A DNA stretch of 27,890 bases from an uncultured Porphyromonadaceae bacterium (GTDB taxonomy: Bacteria > Bacteroidota > Bacteroidia > Bacteroidales > Muribaculaceae), in assembly GCA_902495075.1 (NCBI GenBank), contig CABUVO010000041.1, positions 1 to 27,890 on the forward strand. The letters run 5' to 3'. How positions within the stretch are numbered: position 1 is the stretch's first letter; each line of letters starts with the position of its first letter. The position numbers were made by a program, and so were the translations under genes. Below, piece after piece: positions 9,433-16,379 of the stretch. A model generated the notes under the pieces. The model searched no databases. It was not told the origin of the DNA and saw nothing but the letters and a program-made list of their open reading frames with translations.

Positions 9433-10962
9433 ATGAAAACAACAATGATATATTCTTTCGCAATGTTACTCGCCGCTTCTGCCTGCTTCAGCAGTTGCAG
9501 TTCGGAAGATCCGGTGATGACTAACCGTAATCTCGAAGGAACAGACACATTTTTCGCATCTTCAGATGCACAGAAACAGAACATATTTTACAAGCCTTTT
9601 GTGGGTTATGTAGGAGACCCGATGCCATTTTATGATCCTGTTGCGGGAGATTTCAAGGTGATGTATCTACAGGATTACCGTCCCAACCAGGCGGTGACAT
9701 ATCACCCGATATGGTGTGTCTCGACAGCTGATGCAGCGAGCTACACATCGCTTGGTGAACTGATTCCTTGTGGTAGCGCCACTGAGCTTGATGCGGCTCT
9801 CGGCACGGGTTCCACAATTTATCACGATGGCACATATTACACATTCTACACAGCTCATTCTCCCAATCCCGCTTCGACGGGTGGGGTGAATGAGGCGGTG
9901 ATGCTCGCTACTTCAAAAGATTTCCGCGTCTGGGAAAAGAACCGCACTTTGCTCCTTAAGGGTGGTGAACGTTACAGTAACACGGATTTCCGCGATCCAT
10001 TCGTATTCAAGGGTGATGACAATAAATTCCATATGCTTGTGTCTACCCGTGAGAACGGAAAGGGTGTTCTTGCAGAATATGTGTCAGACAATTTGCTCGA
10101 CTGGACGGATGCCGGCGTATTCATGACAATGATGTGGGATCGTTTCTACGAATGCCCTGATCTTTTCAAGATGGGAGAATGGTGGTATCTGATATATTCG
10201 GAGCAGCATGATGCTGTGCGTAGGGTGCAGTATTTCAAAGGACGTACGCTCGCCGAACTGAAGGCTTGCACTGCCAACGATGCCGGCATATGGCCCGATG
10301 GTCACGAGGGTTTCCTGGATTCCCGTGGTTTTTATGCAGGTAAGACGGCAAGCAACGGCACCGACCGCTATATCTGGGGCTGGTGTGCTACAAAAGCGGG
10401 TAACAATAATCTTGGCAACAGCGACTGGGCGGGAAATCTGGTTGCCCATAAGCTGATTCAGCATTCCGATGGCACTTTGACTTTGGGTGAAGTCCCTGCA
10501 ATCGCTTCCTCTTTCGCAGATAAGAAAAGTGTTGAGGGTTTTGACCTCAATGGCGAGACTTCGCGTCTGCTGCCGCGCTTGGGAGTTGAAAACAGAATGT
10601 CGTTCAAAGTGACGACTACAAATCCTTGGGATAAATTCGGCATATCGCTTAGTCGTGGCGCAGATTCCGAGAAGTTCTATTCGATAATCGTGAATCCGGA
10701 AAGCGAAAAACTGCGGAAAATCAATTTCGAAGAGGAGGGTGGTGCCGGTTTTGTTGGGAATACCGACGGATATGTGTTCGATGCTCCTGCCGATGGAGTG
10801 TACGATGTGACTGTGGTTACCGACAATTCCGTAGTGACGGTCTATATCAACGGCTGTGCTGCATATACCAACCGCGTATATGGCACAGCCAAAAATTGCT
10901 GGTCGATAAATTCATACGGAGGCAACATCTCTATTTCAGACATTACAATATCTTCAAAATAA
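9433..10962 (+). CDS. GH32 glycoside hydrolase lipoprotein, probable surface endo-fructanase (levanase type)
   Basis: Clan GH-J beta-fructosidase fold. Counted from ATG 9433 the three expected acids are present: D62 in GDPMPF (nucleophile), D188 in FRDPF (transition-state stabiliser) and E240 in YECPD (acid/base). A five-bladed propeller about 40-350 is followed by a C-terminal beta-sandwich (about 380-509, VYINGCAAY). An upstream ATG at 9421 is possible, but MKTTMIYSF gives the cleaner lipoprotein signal; candidate lipid Cys22 is followed by SSED, which favours surface display. Operon position after DUF4960 mirrors the B. thetaiotaomicron levan locus, whose surface GH32 BT1760 is an endo-levanase (established). 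Levan rather than inulin, and endo rather than exo action, are inferences. No second GH32, fructokinase or fructose permease lies in this window. Confidence 0.9.
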   Translation: MKTTMIYSFAMLLAASACFSSCSSEDPVMTNRNLEGTDTFFASSDAQKQNIFYKPFVGYVGDPMPFYDPVAGDFKVMYLQDYRPNQAVTYHPIWCVSTADAASYTSLGELIPCGSATELDAALGTGSTIYHDGTYYTFYTAHSPNPASTGGVNEAVMLATSKDFRVWEKNRTLLLKGGERYSNTDFRDPFVFKGDDNKFHMLVSTRENGKGVLAEYVSDNLLDWTDAGVFMTMMWDRFYECPDLFKMGEWWYLIYSEQHDAVRRVQYFKGRTLAELKACTANDAGIWPDGHEGFLDSRGFYAGKTASNGTDRYIWGWCATKAGNNNLGNSDWAGNLVAHKLIQHSDGTLTLGEVPAIASSFADKKSVEGFDLNGETSRLLPRLGVENRMSFKVTTTNPWDKFGISLSRGADSEKFYSIIVNPESEKLRKINFEEEGGAGFVGNTDGYVFDAPADGVYDVTVVTDNSVVTVYINGCAAYTNRVYGTAKNCWSINSYGGNISISDITISSK

Positions 10963-10980
10963 GCAAATAACATTTAAATC

Positions 10981-11886
10981 ATGAAAAAATTATTACTCAC
11001 GGCTGCCGTCGTGACAGCCACCGCTATGTCCCTTTCCGCTCAGGAAACAGTCAAAACACTTTATGAAGGAGAAGCTAAGAATGTGACTTGGGAAAACACA
11101 TTGACTATCCCTGCGGATCAGTTTGCAGAGGGAGTCAAAACAGGGGATTATATAAGCATTGCGCTTGAAAATGCCACTGATGTTCTTGAAATCAAAGCCA
11201 ACGGCACATGGCTACCCGGAAGCAAACTGACGAATATTGAAAATGCTACCGAATATAAGGCATATATTACAGATGCAATGCTTGCATCGCTTAAGGAATA
11301 TGGTCTTGAGATTTGTGGCGCATCGTTTACCGTGACCGGAGTGTCTGTAAAGAATGATGGTTTCAATATGCCGGAAGGCGCCATCTGGGGTGGATATTTC
11401 TGGGTCGATAACTGGAATACGCTTGAACTCTTCAAAACGGCCTTTGATAATTACGATGGTCAACGTTATCTGGATATAAACATGGAAGCGGGATATGACA
11501 CCTATGTTCTTAACGTAATGACAAAATTTGATGACGTATCCGCTTTATGGTCGAAAACCGATAATACAACAAAGACAGGAACAACCGCTATTGTAGATCT
11601 TAATGGAATCAATGTAAAGGAAGCGCTCTCAGATGTTAACGCATTATTGATTCAGTTAAATCCGGAGGGTGGCAATCCTTTCAACGTTACGTCGATAGTG
11701 CTCCGCAACGAACCGGGAGTGAACACTGAGGTGTGTGAGATTGCAACAGAGACCTTTAATGTGCCGGCAGCTGTCTATAATCTTCAAGGCGTGAAGGTTC
11801 GTGATCTTCTCCCGTCGGAGGTAAACTCTTCTAATCTTCCAGCCGGAATCTATATAGTCAATGGCAAAAAGATTGCTGTAAGATAA
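10981..11886 (+). CDS. Secreted two-module protein with type IX-like C-terminal tail; unknown function, last gene of the locus
   Basis: 301 residues with a Sec signal (about 1-20, MSLSAQ). Two related beta-rich modules follow, about 22-128 and 131-247: each opens with a Trp/Tyr-Gly strand (TLYEGEAKNVTWENTLTI; AIWGGYFWVDNWNTLELF) and closes with a VTxVxVxN-type strand (TVTGVSVKND; NVTSIVLRNE). This layout resembles carbohydrate-binding-like sandwich modules often attached to secreted enzymes of Bacteroidales. The last about 38 residues (VYNLQGVKV ... LPAGIYIVNGKKIAVR) look like a type IX secretion sorting tail. No catalytic motif is visible. It starts 18 nt after the GH32 stop and ends just before the terminator, so it is probably co-transcribed. 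A fructan-binding role is a guess from context. Confidence 0.75.
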   Translation: MKKLLLTAAVVTATAMSLSAQETVKTLYEGEAKNVTWENTLTIPADQFAEGVKTGDYISIALENATDVLEIKANGTWLPGSKLTNIENATEYKAYITDAMLASLKEYGLEICGASFTVTGVSVKNDGFNMPEGAIWGGYFWVDNWNTLELFKTAFDNYDGQRYLDINMEAGYDTYVLNVMTKFDDVSALWSKTDNTTKTGTTAIVDLNGINVKEALSDVNALLIQLNPEGGNPFNVTSIVLRNEPGVNTEVCEIATETFNVPAAVYNLQGVKVRDLLPSEVNSSNLPAGIYIVNGKKIAVR

Positions 11887-11920
11887 TTTCCGGGATTGAT
11901 ACAATACCCACATAATTATT

Positions 11921-11967
11921 TTGTAAAACAGGCGGCACCTCGAAAGGAAGTGTCGCCTGTTTTACAA
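11921..11967. terminator. Bidirectional intrinsic-terminator-like hairpin between convergent genes
   Basis: Inverted repeat with 18-bp arms, 11921-11938 (TTGTAAAACAGGCGGCAC) and 11950-11967 (GTGTCGCCTGTTTTACAA), pairing with a single G:U, around an 11-nt loop. The arms begin and end AT-rich, so either strand gives a U-containing 3' edge. It separates the + strand fructan operon from the - strand slyD gene. Confidence 0.85.
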
Positions 11968-11987
11968 ATTTGGGGTTGAGCTTGGAA

Positions 11988-12551
11988 TTAGTGGCAGCAG
12001 CCATCGCCGCAACCTCCGCCTTCGCCACAACCATCGCCGCAGGAGCCATGGCTGCCGCAACCACAGCAACCGCCTTGTGCGGGATGTAACTCTTCGGGTG
12101 TGGCTTCGCGAACTTCCTCTACTTCGCCGGCAAAGTTAACTGTCAGTCCGGCGAAGGGATGGTTGAAGTCCATTTTCACTTTGTCGCCAATCTCGATAAC
12201 CTTGCCCAATACGCGATAGCCTTCGGCTGTCATCATCGGCAGTTCGGCACCAACTTTAACCTCTTCTGCAAGCTGACCGTCGCGCATGAATATATCCTTT
12301 TCGAGTTCAATCACATTCTCTGCATGACGCGGTCCGAAAGCTGCTTCGGGAGGAAGCGTAACATCAAATTTGTCGCCTTTCTTGAGATCTTTGAGCGCGG
12401 CAATAAGACCGGGCACCACCTCCTGCGAAACGCCATATACCATCTCATCGGGCTCTCCCTCGGGAGTAGCAAACAATTCTTTACCTGAATCGGCATCCGT
12501 GAGTTTGTAAGCATACTTGACAAACATTCCGGGTCCTACTTTATTTTCCAT
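11988..12551 (-). CDS. slyD: SlyD-like FKBP-type peptidyl-prolyl isomerase with Cys/His/Gly metal-binding tail
   Basis: 187-residue cytoplasmic prolyl isomerase/chaperone. The FKBP core (about 1-70 and 125-150) includes YGVSQEVVPGLIAALKDLKKG and PPEAAFGPRHAEN, with the insert-in-flap chaperone domain between (about 75-125). Residues about 156-187 form a tail very rich in Cys, Gly and His (GGCCGCGSHGSC ... GCGDGCCH) with roughly ten cysteines. In E. coli SlyD a similar tail binds nickel and other metals (established); metal binding here follows by analogy. No signal peptide. Upstream gap holds a heptad-repeat hairpin element. Convergent with the fructan locus. Confidence 0.93.
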   Translation of the reverse strand: MENKVGPGMFVKYAYKLTDADSGKELFATPEGEPDEMVYGVSQEVVPGLIAALKDLKKGDKFDVTLPPEAAFGPRHAENVIELEKDIFMRDGQLAEEVKVGAELPMMTAEGYRVLGKVIEIGDKVKMDFNHPFAGLTVNFAGEVEEVREATPEELHPAQGGCCGCGSHGSCGDGCGEGGGCGDGCCH

Positions 12552-12582
12552 ATCTGTTCTTAATTTAATGTTATACTTTGTT

Positions 12583-12692
12583 TAATTAGGAATTAGGAAT
12601 TAGGAATTAGGAGTTAATACCTTGCGCTCCAAACTTCTAAATATAATTCCTCACTCCTCATTCCTCATTCCTCATTCCTAACTCCTCATTCT
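12583..12692. repeat. Heptad-array inverted repeat (element C) between DUF4919-like gene and slyD
   Basis: Two facing arrays of 7-bp units. 12583-12616 holds about four tandem copies of AATTAGG-type units; 12646-12692 holds about six tandem copies of ATTCCTC-type units and directly abuts the stop codon of the DUF4919-like gene. The arrays are roughly complementary (TAGGAAT/GAGGAAT against ATTCCTA), so the transcript of the - strand can fold into a hairpin with a loop of about 29 nt. Same architecture as elements at 14.1 and 16.3 kb, with a different heptad. Confidence 0.8.
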
Positions 12693-13517
12693 CTATTGCG
12701 CCGGGATTTCATCGGGATCAGGATAATAATCGGGTACTGTAGGTTGGGTTTCAACGGTGACAGTCTCCTCTTCCTCATCTTCGGGATGTTTTAGCATATA
12801 CTGCTGTTGCGGCACTATTATGTTGAAATAAAATCCTTCGGCAGATTTATCTCTTTTCGTTTTGTTGGTCTCATCGGGTATGACAGTGAGGTAGTCGTAA
12901 CCGGGTTCGATGAATTTGGCATCTGTTGCCTCGTATCCCAAAAGCTGTACCATGTCATACTCGTGCATCGGATATATCACGTACCATGCGTTTTCAACGC
13001 TGTCGCCCGTTCCGGTGCTCTTTATGGCACCCAACAGATGTTCTAGACGATATTCCCAGATCTTGGCGCTCATGTCTTTTCGTTTCTCTTTCAGCACATG
13101 CACGAGGAACGACATCTGACGAAGGTCGAAAGGATTGTCGGCAAGTGCCAACTGGGCATACTTGCGGATGGTGTCGATTTCCTCTTTAGTATGTGTTGCC
13201 TTCATGCGGAGGTCATCCGTAACACTGGCATATGGTGACACCCGGTAAGGATCGAAATCCTCCTGAAACATATATCCAAGGTAAAAATGACGATACTCCT
13301 CATTGGTCATTGTGGTGTCGTTGCTTTCGTATTTCTTCATCAGTTTGGGGAAGTAATACGGGCTTTGAGGATTAAGGGTAGAGGTGCGTATCTCTTCAAG
13401 ATCCGGTTTGGCAACGGTTATCTTGCGTTTGTTCTGAGCTGATAGGACAGAGGAGGCGGAAAGCATCATTACCGCCGCTGTTGCCGATACAAAAATATTT
13501 CTAAAACTTATTCTCAT
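12693..13517 (-). CDS. DUF4919-like exported protein, unknown function
   Basis: 274 residues with a Sec signal peptide (1-27, ending SVLSAQ) and no lipobox. The body is mainly helical and polar, with the segments YFPKLMKKYESNDTTMTNEE and FYLGYMFQEDFDPYR that I associate with the DUF4919 group of Bacteroidales. The C-terminus is acidic and proline-rich (EDEEEETVTVE ... DYYPDPDEIPAQ). Its ATG overlaps the stop of the upstream membrane-protein gene by 4 nt (ATGA at 13517-13514), so the two are translationally coupled and probably act together. Location is periplasmic or outer-membrane facing; function not known. Confidence 0.8.
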   Translation of the reverse strand: MRISFRNIFVSATAAVMMLSASSVLSAQNKRKITVAKPDLEEIRTSTLNPQSPYYFPKLMKKYESNDTTMTNEEYRHFYLGYMFQEDFDPYRVSPYASVTDDLRMKATHTKEEIDTIRKYAQLALADNPFDLRQMSFLVHVLKEKRKDMSAKIWEYRLEHLLGAIKSTGTGDSVENAWYVIYPMHEYDMVQLLGYEATDAKFIEPGYDYLTVIPDETNKTKRDKSAEGFYFNIIVPQQQYMLKHPEDEEEETVTVETQPTVPDYYPDPDEIPAQ

Positions 13518-14047
13518 AGATGATTGATCGCTATTGTGAGCACAAGGGCAACCCCGATCTGCATCACTGTGATGGCTGTGGGAAAACCCTTGGCAAGAAG
13601 GTATCTGAAAAAATTACCCGAACCGGGAGCAACGGGTGTCCCTTCCGGAGTTTTGGTGTAAAGGAGGAATCCGCAGTATATCCCAGCAATCACTCCTAAT
13701 ATCATGATTGCATAGAGCATGGGTAGACTGACGGTAATGGTAAATCCGAGTAATCCGACGGCAAGACCGGTAATTGCACCGACGGTCATATAGGTTGTGC
13801 CTCGTGTCTGACGGCGCACTGGTTCCGGTTGCAGTAGAATGATAAACATAACCACCAAAGTCATGCAAAACCAGGCTGTAAGGATTGTGGCATTGATTGG
13901 GAGCACCGGATAACCGTTTTTAGAGGCAAAGCTGAGAACCAGCAACGCCGCGTAAGAAAGTGCCGGTGCGAGAATCTGCCGTCCCCGAAGCGCGAACAGC
14001 GCTCCGATCCACAGCAAACAACTTATTATGATCAAAAATAGGCTCAT
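13514..14047 (-). CDS. Small polytopic membrane protein, unknown function
   Basis: 177 residues with about six hydrophobic segments (roughly 1-20, 27-43, 52-74, 86-107, 110-131, 152-175) and short polar connections, the largest being QPEPVRRQTRG after the third and YTKTPEGTPVAPGSGN before the last. I recognise no family motif. It is coupled by an ATGA overlap to the DUF4919-like gene. Its start codon is directly preceded by the last CCTAAA-type units of a heptad-repeat element (14051-14213), so the ribosome entry region lies in a foldable sequence. Confidence 0.75.
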   Translation of the reverse strand: MSLFLIIISCLLWIGALFALRGRQILAPALSYAALLVLSFASKNGYPVLPINATILTAWFCMTLVVMFIILLQPEPVRRQTRGTTYMTVGAITGLAVGLLGFTITVSLPMLYAIMILGVIAGIYCGFLLYTKTPEGTPVAPGSGNFFRYLLAKGFPTAITVMQIGVALVLTIAINHL

Positions 14048-14050
14048 AAT

Positions 14051-14213
14051 TTTTAGGTTTTAGGCCTTAGGCTTTAGGTTTTAGACTTTCTACCTATGGC
14101 GAAGTAAACGAGGCTTGAACCTCTTTAGGTTTTAGGTCTTAGGCATTAGGATTTAGGTTTTAGAGATACTTAGCGAAACATCTAATGCCTAACGCCTAAA
14201 ACCTAAAGCCTCA
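14051..14213. repeat. Heptad-array inverted repeat (element B) between pgpH and the membrane-protein gene
   Basis: Three arrays of TTTAGGY/CTTAGGC-like heptads: 14051-14084 and 14123-14163 in one orientation and 14181-14213 in the other. The 33-bp inverted array is identical to 16341-16373 of element A. A small hairpin (GAGGCTTGAACCTC, 14110-14123) sits between the first two arrays. On the - strand transcript the element runs from shortly after the pgpH stop to the ATG of the next gene. Confidence 0.85.
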
Positions 14214-14234
14214 CATTATTATAACGTCTGACAA

Positions 14235-16286
14235 TTATTTTTTGATTTCCGGATATGCTACCCGGGAATGATAAATTGTGGCGAGACGTTTCTTGAATGT
14301 GTCTTTTACTGTTTCCACATCTCGGAAGCTCATCGGAGAATCCTTGTATAATCCCTCCGATTGCTGCCCGTTGATGATCTTATCAACCAGATTGTTGATT
14401 GATTGAGGAGAATAATCCTGCAAGCTGCGGGAGGCAGCCTCAACTGCATCCGCCATCATAAGGATTGTTGTTTCTTTCGATTGCGGGTTTGGTCCCGGAT
14501 AGGTAAACTTGGATTTATCAACCTCTTCTTCCGAGCTCTGATTCACAGCGGTGTTGTAGAAATAACGCGCCATGCTTTTACCATGATGCTCGGCAATGAA
14601 ACTGCGGATTACTTCCGGAAGGTTCTCTTTCGCGGCTATCTGGAGACCGGCGGAAACATGCGATATAATCTTCTGCGCGCTCGTTTCGGGATTTAATCCG
14701 GAATGAGGGTTGATGCCGTGTTGGTTCTCAGTGAAAAAGACCGGGCTTTCCAACTTGCCGATATCATGATATAGCGCGCCTGTTCTTACAAGTTGCGTGT
14801 CCGCACCGATTGCGCGTGCAGCTTCGGATGCAAGGGTTGATACCTGCATGGAATGCTGGAATGTGCCGGGGGCTTCTTCCGCAAGACGTCGCAGAAGAGG
14901 ATTGTTGATATCGGATAATTCTACCAACGTTACCGTGGAGGTGAATCTGAAAATTTTCTCCACAATGAGAATCAGGATGTATGCGAAAGATAGAATCACT
15001 GAATTTATGGCAAAGATTCCGATCATTCGCCATGCGAAATTGGAGAGATTGCCATCGGTGATGAGGCTGGATACAAAATAAGCCAGGCAATAAACGATGA
15101 ATGTATATGCAGCAGTGCGCAGCAGCTGTGAACGTTGACTGAGACTGTGGATACTGAATGCCGCCACAAGTCCGGCTGCAAGTTCCATGAAGATAAATTG
15201 ATAAGGATATACAGCTACCAATGCCGCAATAAGCACTGTTACAAGTAATGAGAAAATTGCGGTGCGGGAGTCAAAGAATACAAGAATGACAACCGGCACA
15301 GAAGCAAAAGGTACGAAGTATATTCCATTCGGTACATATTCAAACATCAGGATGGCAAACACCACAAATAAGGTGATGAAACACATCAGAAATATCATCT
15401 TGCGCAGCGAATTGAAGAAGCGCGAGCGGTAGAGTGCCATGAAGAGGTAGAGGATTCCGAAGCATATCAGGATGTAAAGAAATTGACCGGCGTAAAAATA
15501 ACGGTGGTCGTTGGTGGAACTGTGGTTCTTGTCGAGCAGTTCCATGTAAGTGTTGAGGTTGGTGTAGATCTGCGGGGTTATGATCTCACCACGGTCCACT
15601 ATCCTCTGACCTTTCTTGATTACGCCTTGAGCACCATTGACCTGGAGATATTCCTGATTTCGGAATTTAGCATCAGCGGCACTGTCAGTCACCATGTTCG
15701 GGGTGAGGCAAATATTAAGCGCGCGGGCAAGCTCTCCCTCGAGTTGGCTGGAATTGGAGGTTCCCTGACGTCCGTGCACGGAGTCTATGTATTCAAATGC
15801 CTTTGCCGGGGAGAACATTGCCGAGGCATCGATGGTGGAGACGGTGGTGGCTCCATTTTCTTTTACCATCATGCGTAGCCGGCGTGGCTTCATATTCTTG
15901 ATACATTCGTATACCTTTGTGTCGAGCACACCTCGGGAATAGACATCCTTTAGAAGTTTTTCGAGAGCGGAGATCTCAGTCGCGGAAGCGCGGCCGGAGG
16001 TGGTGTTCGCAAATCTGGTCAATGAAGCTTTCTCTACAGTGGCGTTACGCTCCACAAAAGGTATGAAATTGGTGTCGATACTGTCGCGTAGAGCATTGGC
16101 AGTTGCTGAATCGCGGAGTATCGGCATATCGAAATCAGCAGTGAGGAGGGGATATTTCCACGGCTGGTTTAGCTCATAAGTATATGATTGTCTGTCGGAA
16201 TGCGGCAGCAATAGAAGTATGATTGCGGTGGCTCCTAAAAGGATGCCGAGACGCGCAAGGGATATTTGACTTAATTTCTTAAACAT
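14235..16286 (-). CDS. pgpH: 7TM-HD family phosphohydrolase, probable cyclic-di-AMP phosphodiesterase (PgpH type)
   Basis: 683 residues. One N-terminal membrane segment (about 11-28), a long extracytoplasmic 7TMR-HDED-like domain (about 30-265), about seven membrane segments (268-480), then a cytoplasmic HD domain. Metal-binding motifs are intact: GTFQHSMQVS, YHDIGK with H507/D508, ISHVSAGLQIA and AEHHGKSM. This is the PgpH/YqfF architecture; PgpH of Listeria degrades c-di-AMP and is inhibited by (p)ppGpp (established). The next gene upstream here is the (p)ppGpp enzyme, which makes a physical and perhaps regulatory link of the two alarmones. The gap to it (93 bp) is almost filled by a heptad hairpin element that ends 4 nt before this ATG. 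Confidence 0.93.
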   Translation of the reverse strand: MFKKLSQISLARLGILLGATAIILLLLPHSDRQSYTYELNQPWKYPLLTADFDMPILRDSATANALRDSIDTNFIPFVERNATVEKASLTRFANTTSGRASATEISALEKLLKDVYSRGVLDTKVYECIKNMKPRRLRMMVKENGATTVSTIDASAMFSPAKAFEYIDSVHGRQGTSNSSQLEGELARALNICLTPNMVTDSAADAKFRNQEYLQVNGAQGVIKKGQRIVDRGEIITPQIYTNLNTYMELLDKNHSSTNDHRYFYAGQFLYILICFGILYLFMALYRSRFFNSLRKMIFLMCFITLFVVFAILMFEYVPNGIYFVPFASVPVVILVFFDSRTAIFSLLVTVLIAALVAVYPYQFIFMELAAGLVAAFSIHSLSQRSQLLRTAAYTFIVYCLAYFVSSLITDGNLSNFAWRMIGIFAINSVILSFAYILILIVEKIFRFTSTVTLVELSDINNPLLRRLAEEAPGTFQHSMQVSTLASEAARAIGADTQLVRTGALYHDIGKLESPVFFTENQHGINPHSGLNPETSAQKIISHVSAGLQIAAKENLPEVIRSFIAEHHGKSMARYFYNTAVNQSSEEEVDKSKFTYPGPNPQSKETTILMMADAVEAASRSLQDYSPQSINNLVDKIINGQQSEGLYKDSPMSFRDVETVKDTFKKRLATIYHSRVAYPEIKK

Positions 16287-16290
16287 AAGT

Positions 16291-16373
16291 TTTAGGCCTT
16301 AGGCTTTAGGTTTTAGGCTTTAGATCCATTCGGCGAAGCTTCTAATGCCTAACGCCTAAAACCTAAAGCCTCA
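16291..16373. repeat. Heptad-array inverted repeat (element A) between relA and pgpH
   Basis: Array of TTTAGGC/TTTAGGT units at 16291-16321 facing an inverted array at 16341-16373. The core arms are a perfect 17-bp inverted repeat: GGCTTTAGGTTTTAGGC (16302-16318) and GCCTAAAACCTAAAGCC (16354-16370). The element lies between the relA stop (16380) and the pgpH ATG (16286), so it may act as terminator, attenuator or translation block. Confidence 0.88.
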
Positions 16374-16379
16374 ATTTTA

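Noticed and set aside
12583..16373. CRISPR-like arrays
   Set aside because: The repeated units are 7 bp and contiguous, with inverted partners and no unique spacers; no cas genes are present.
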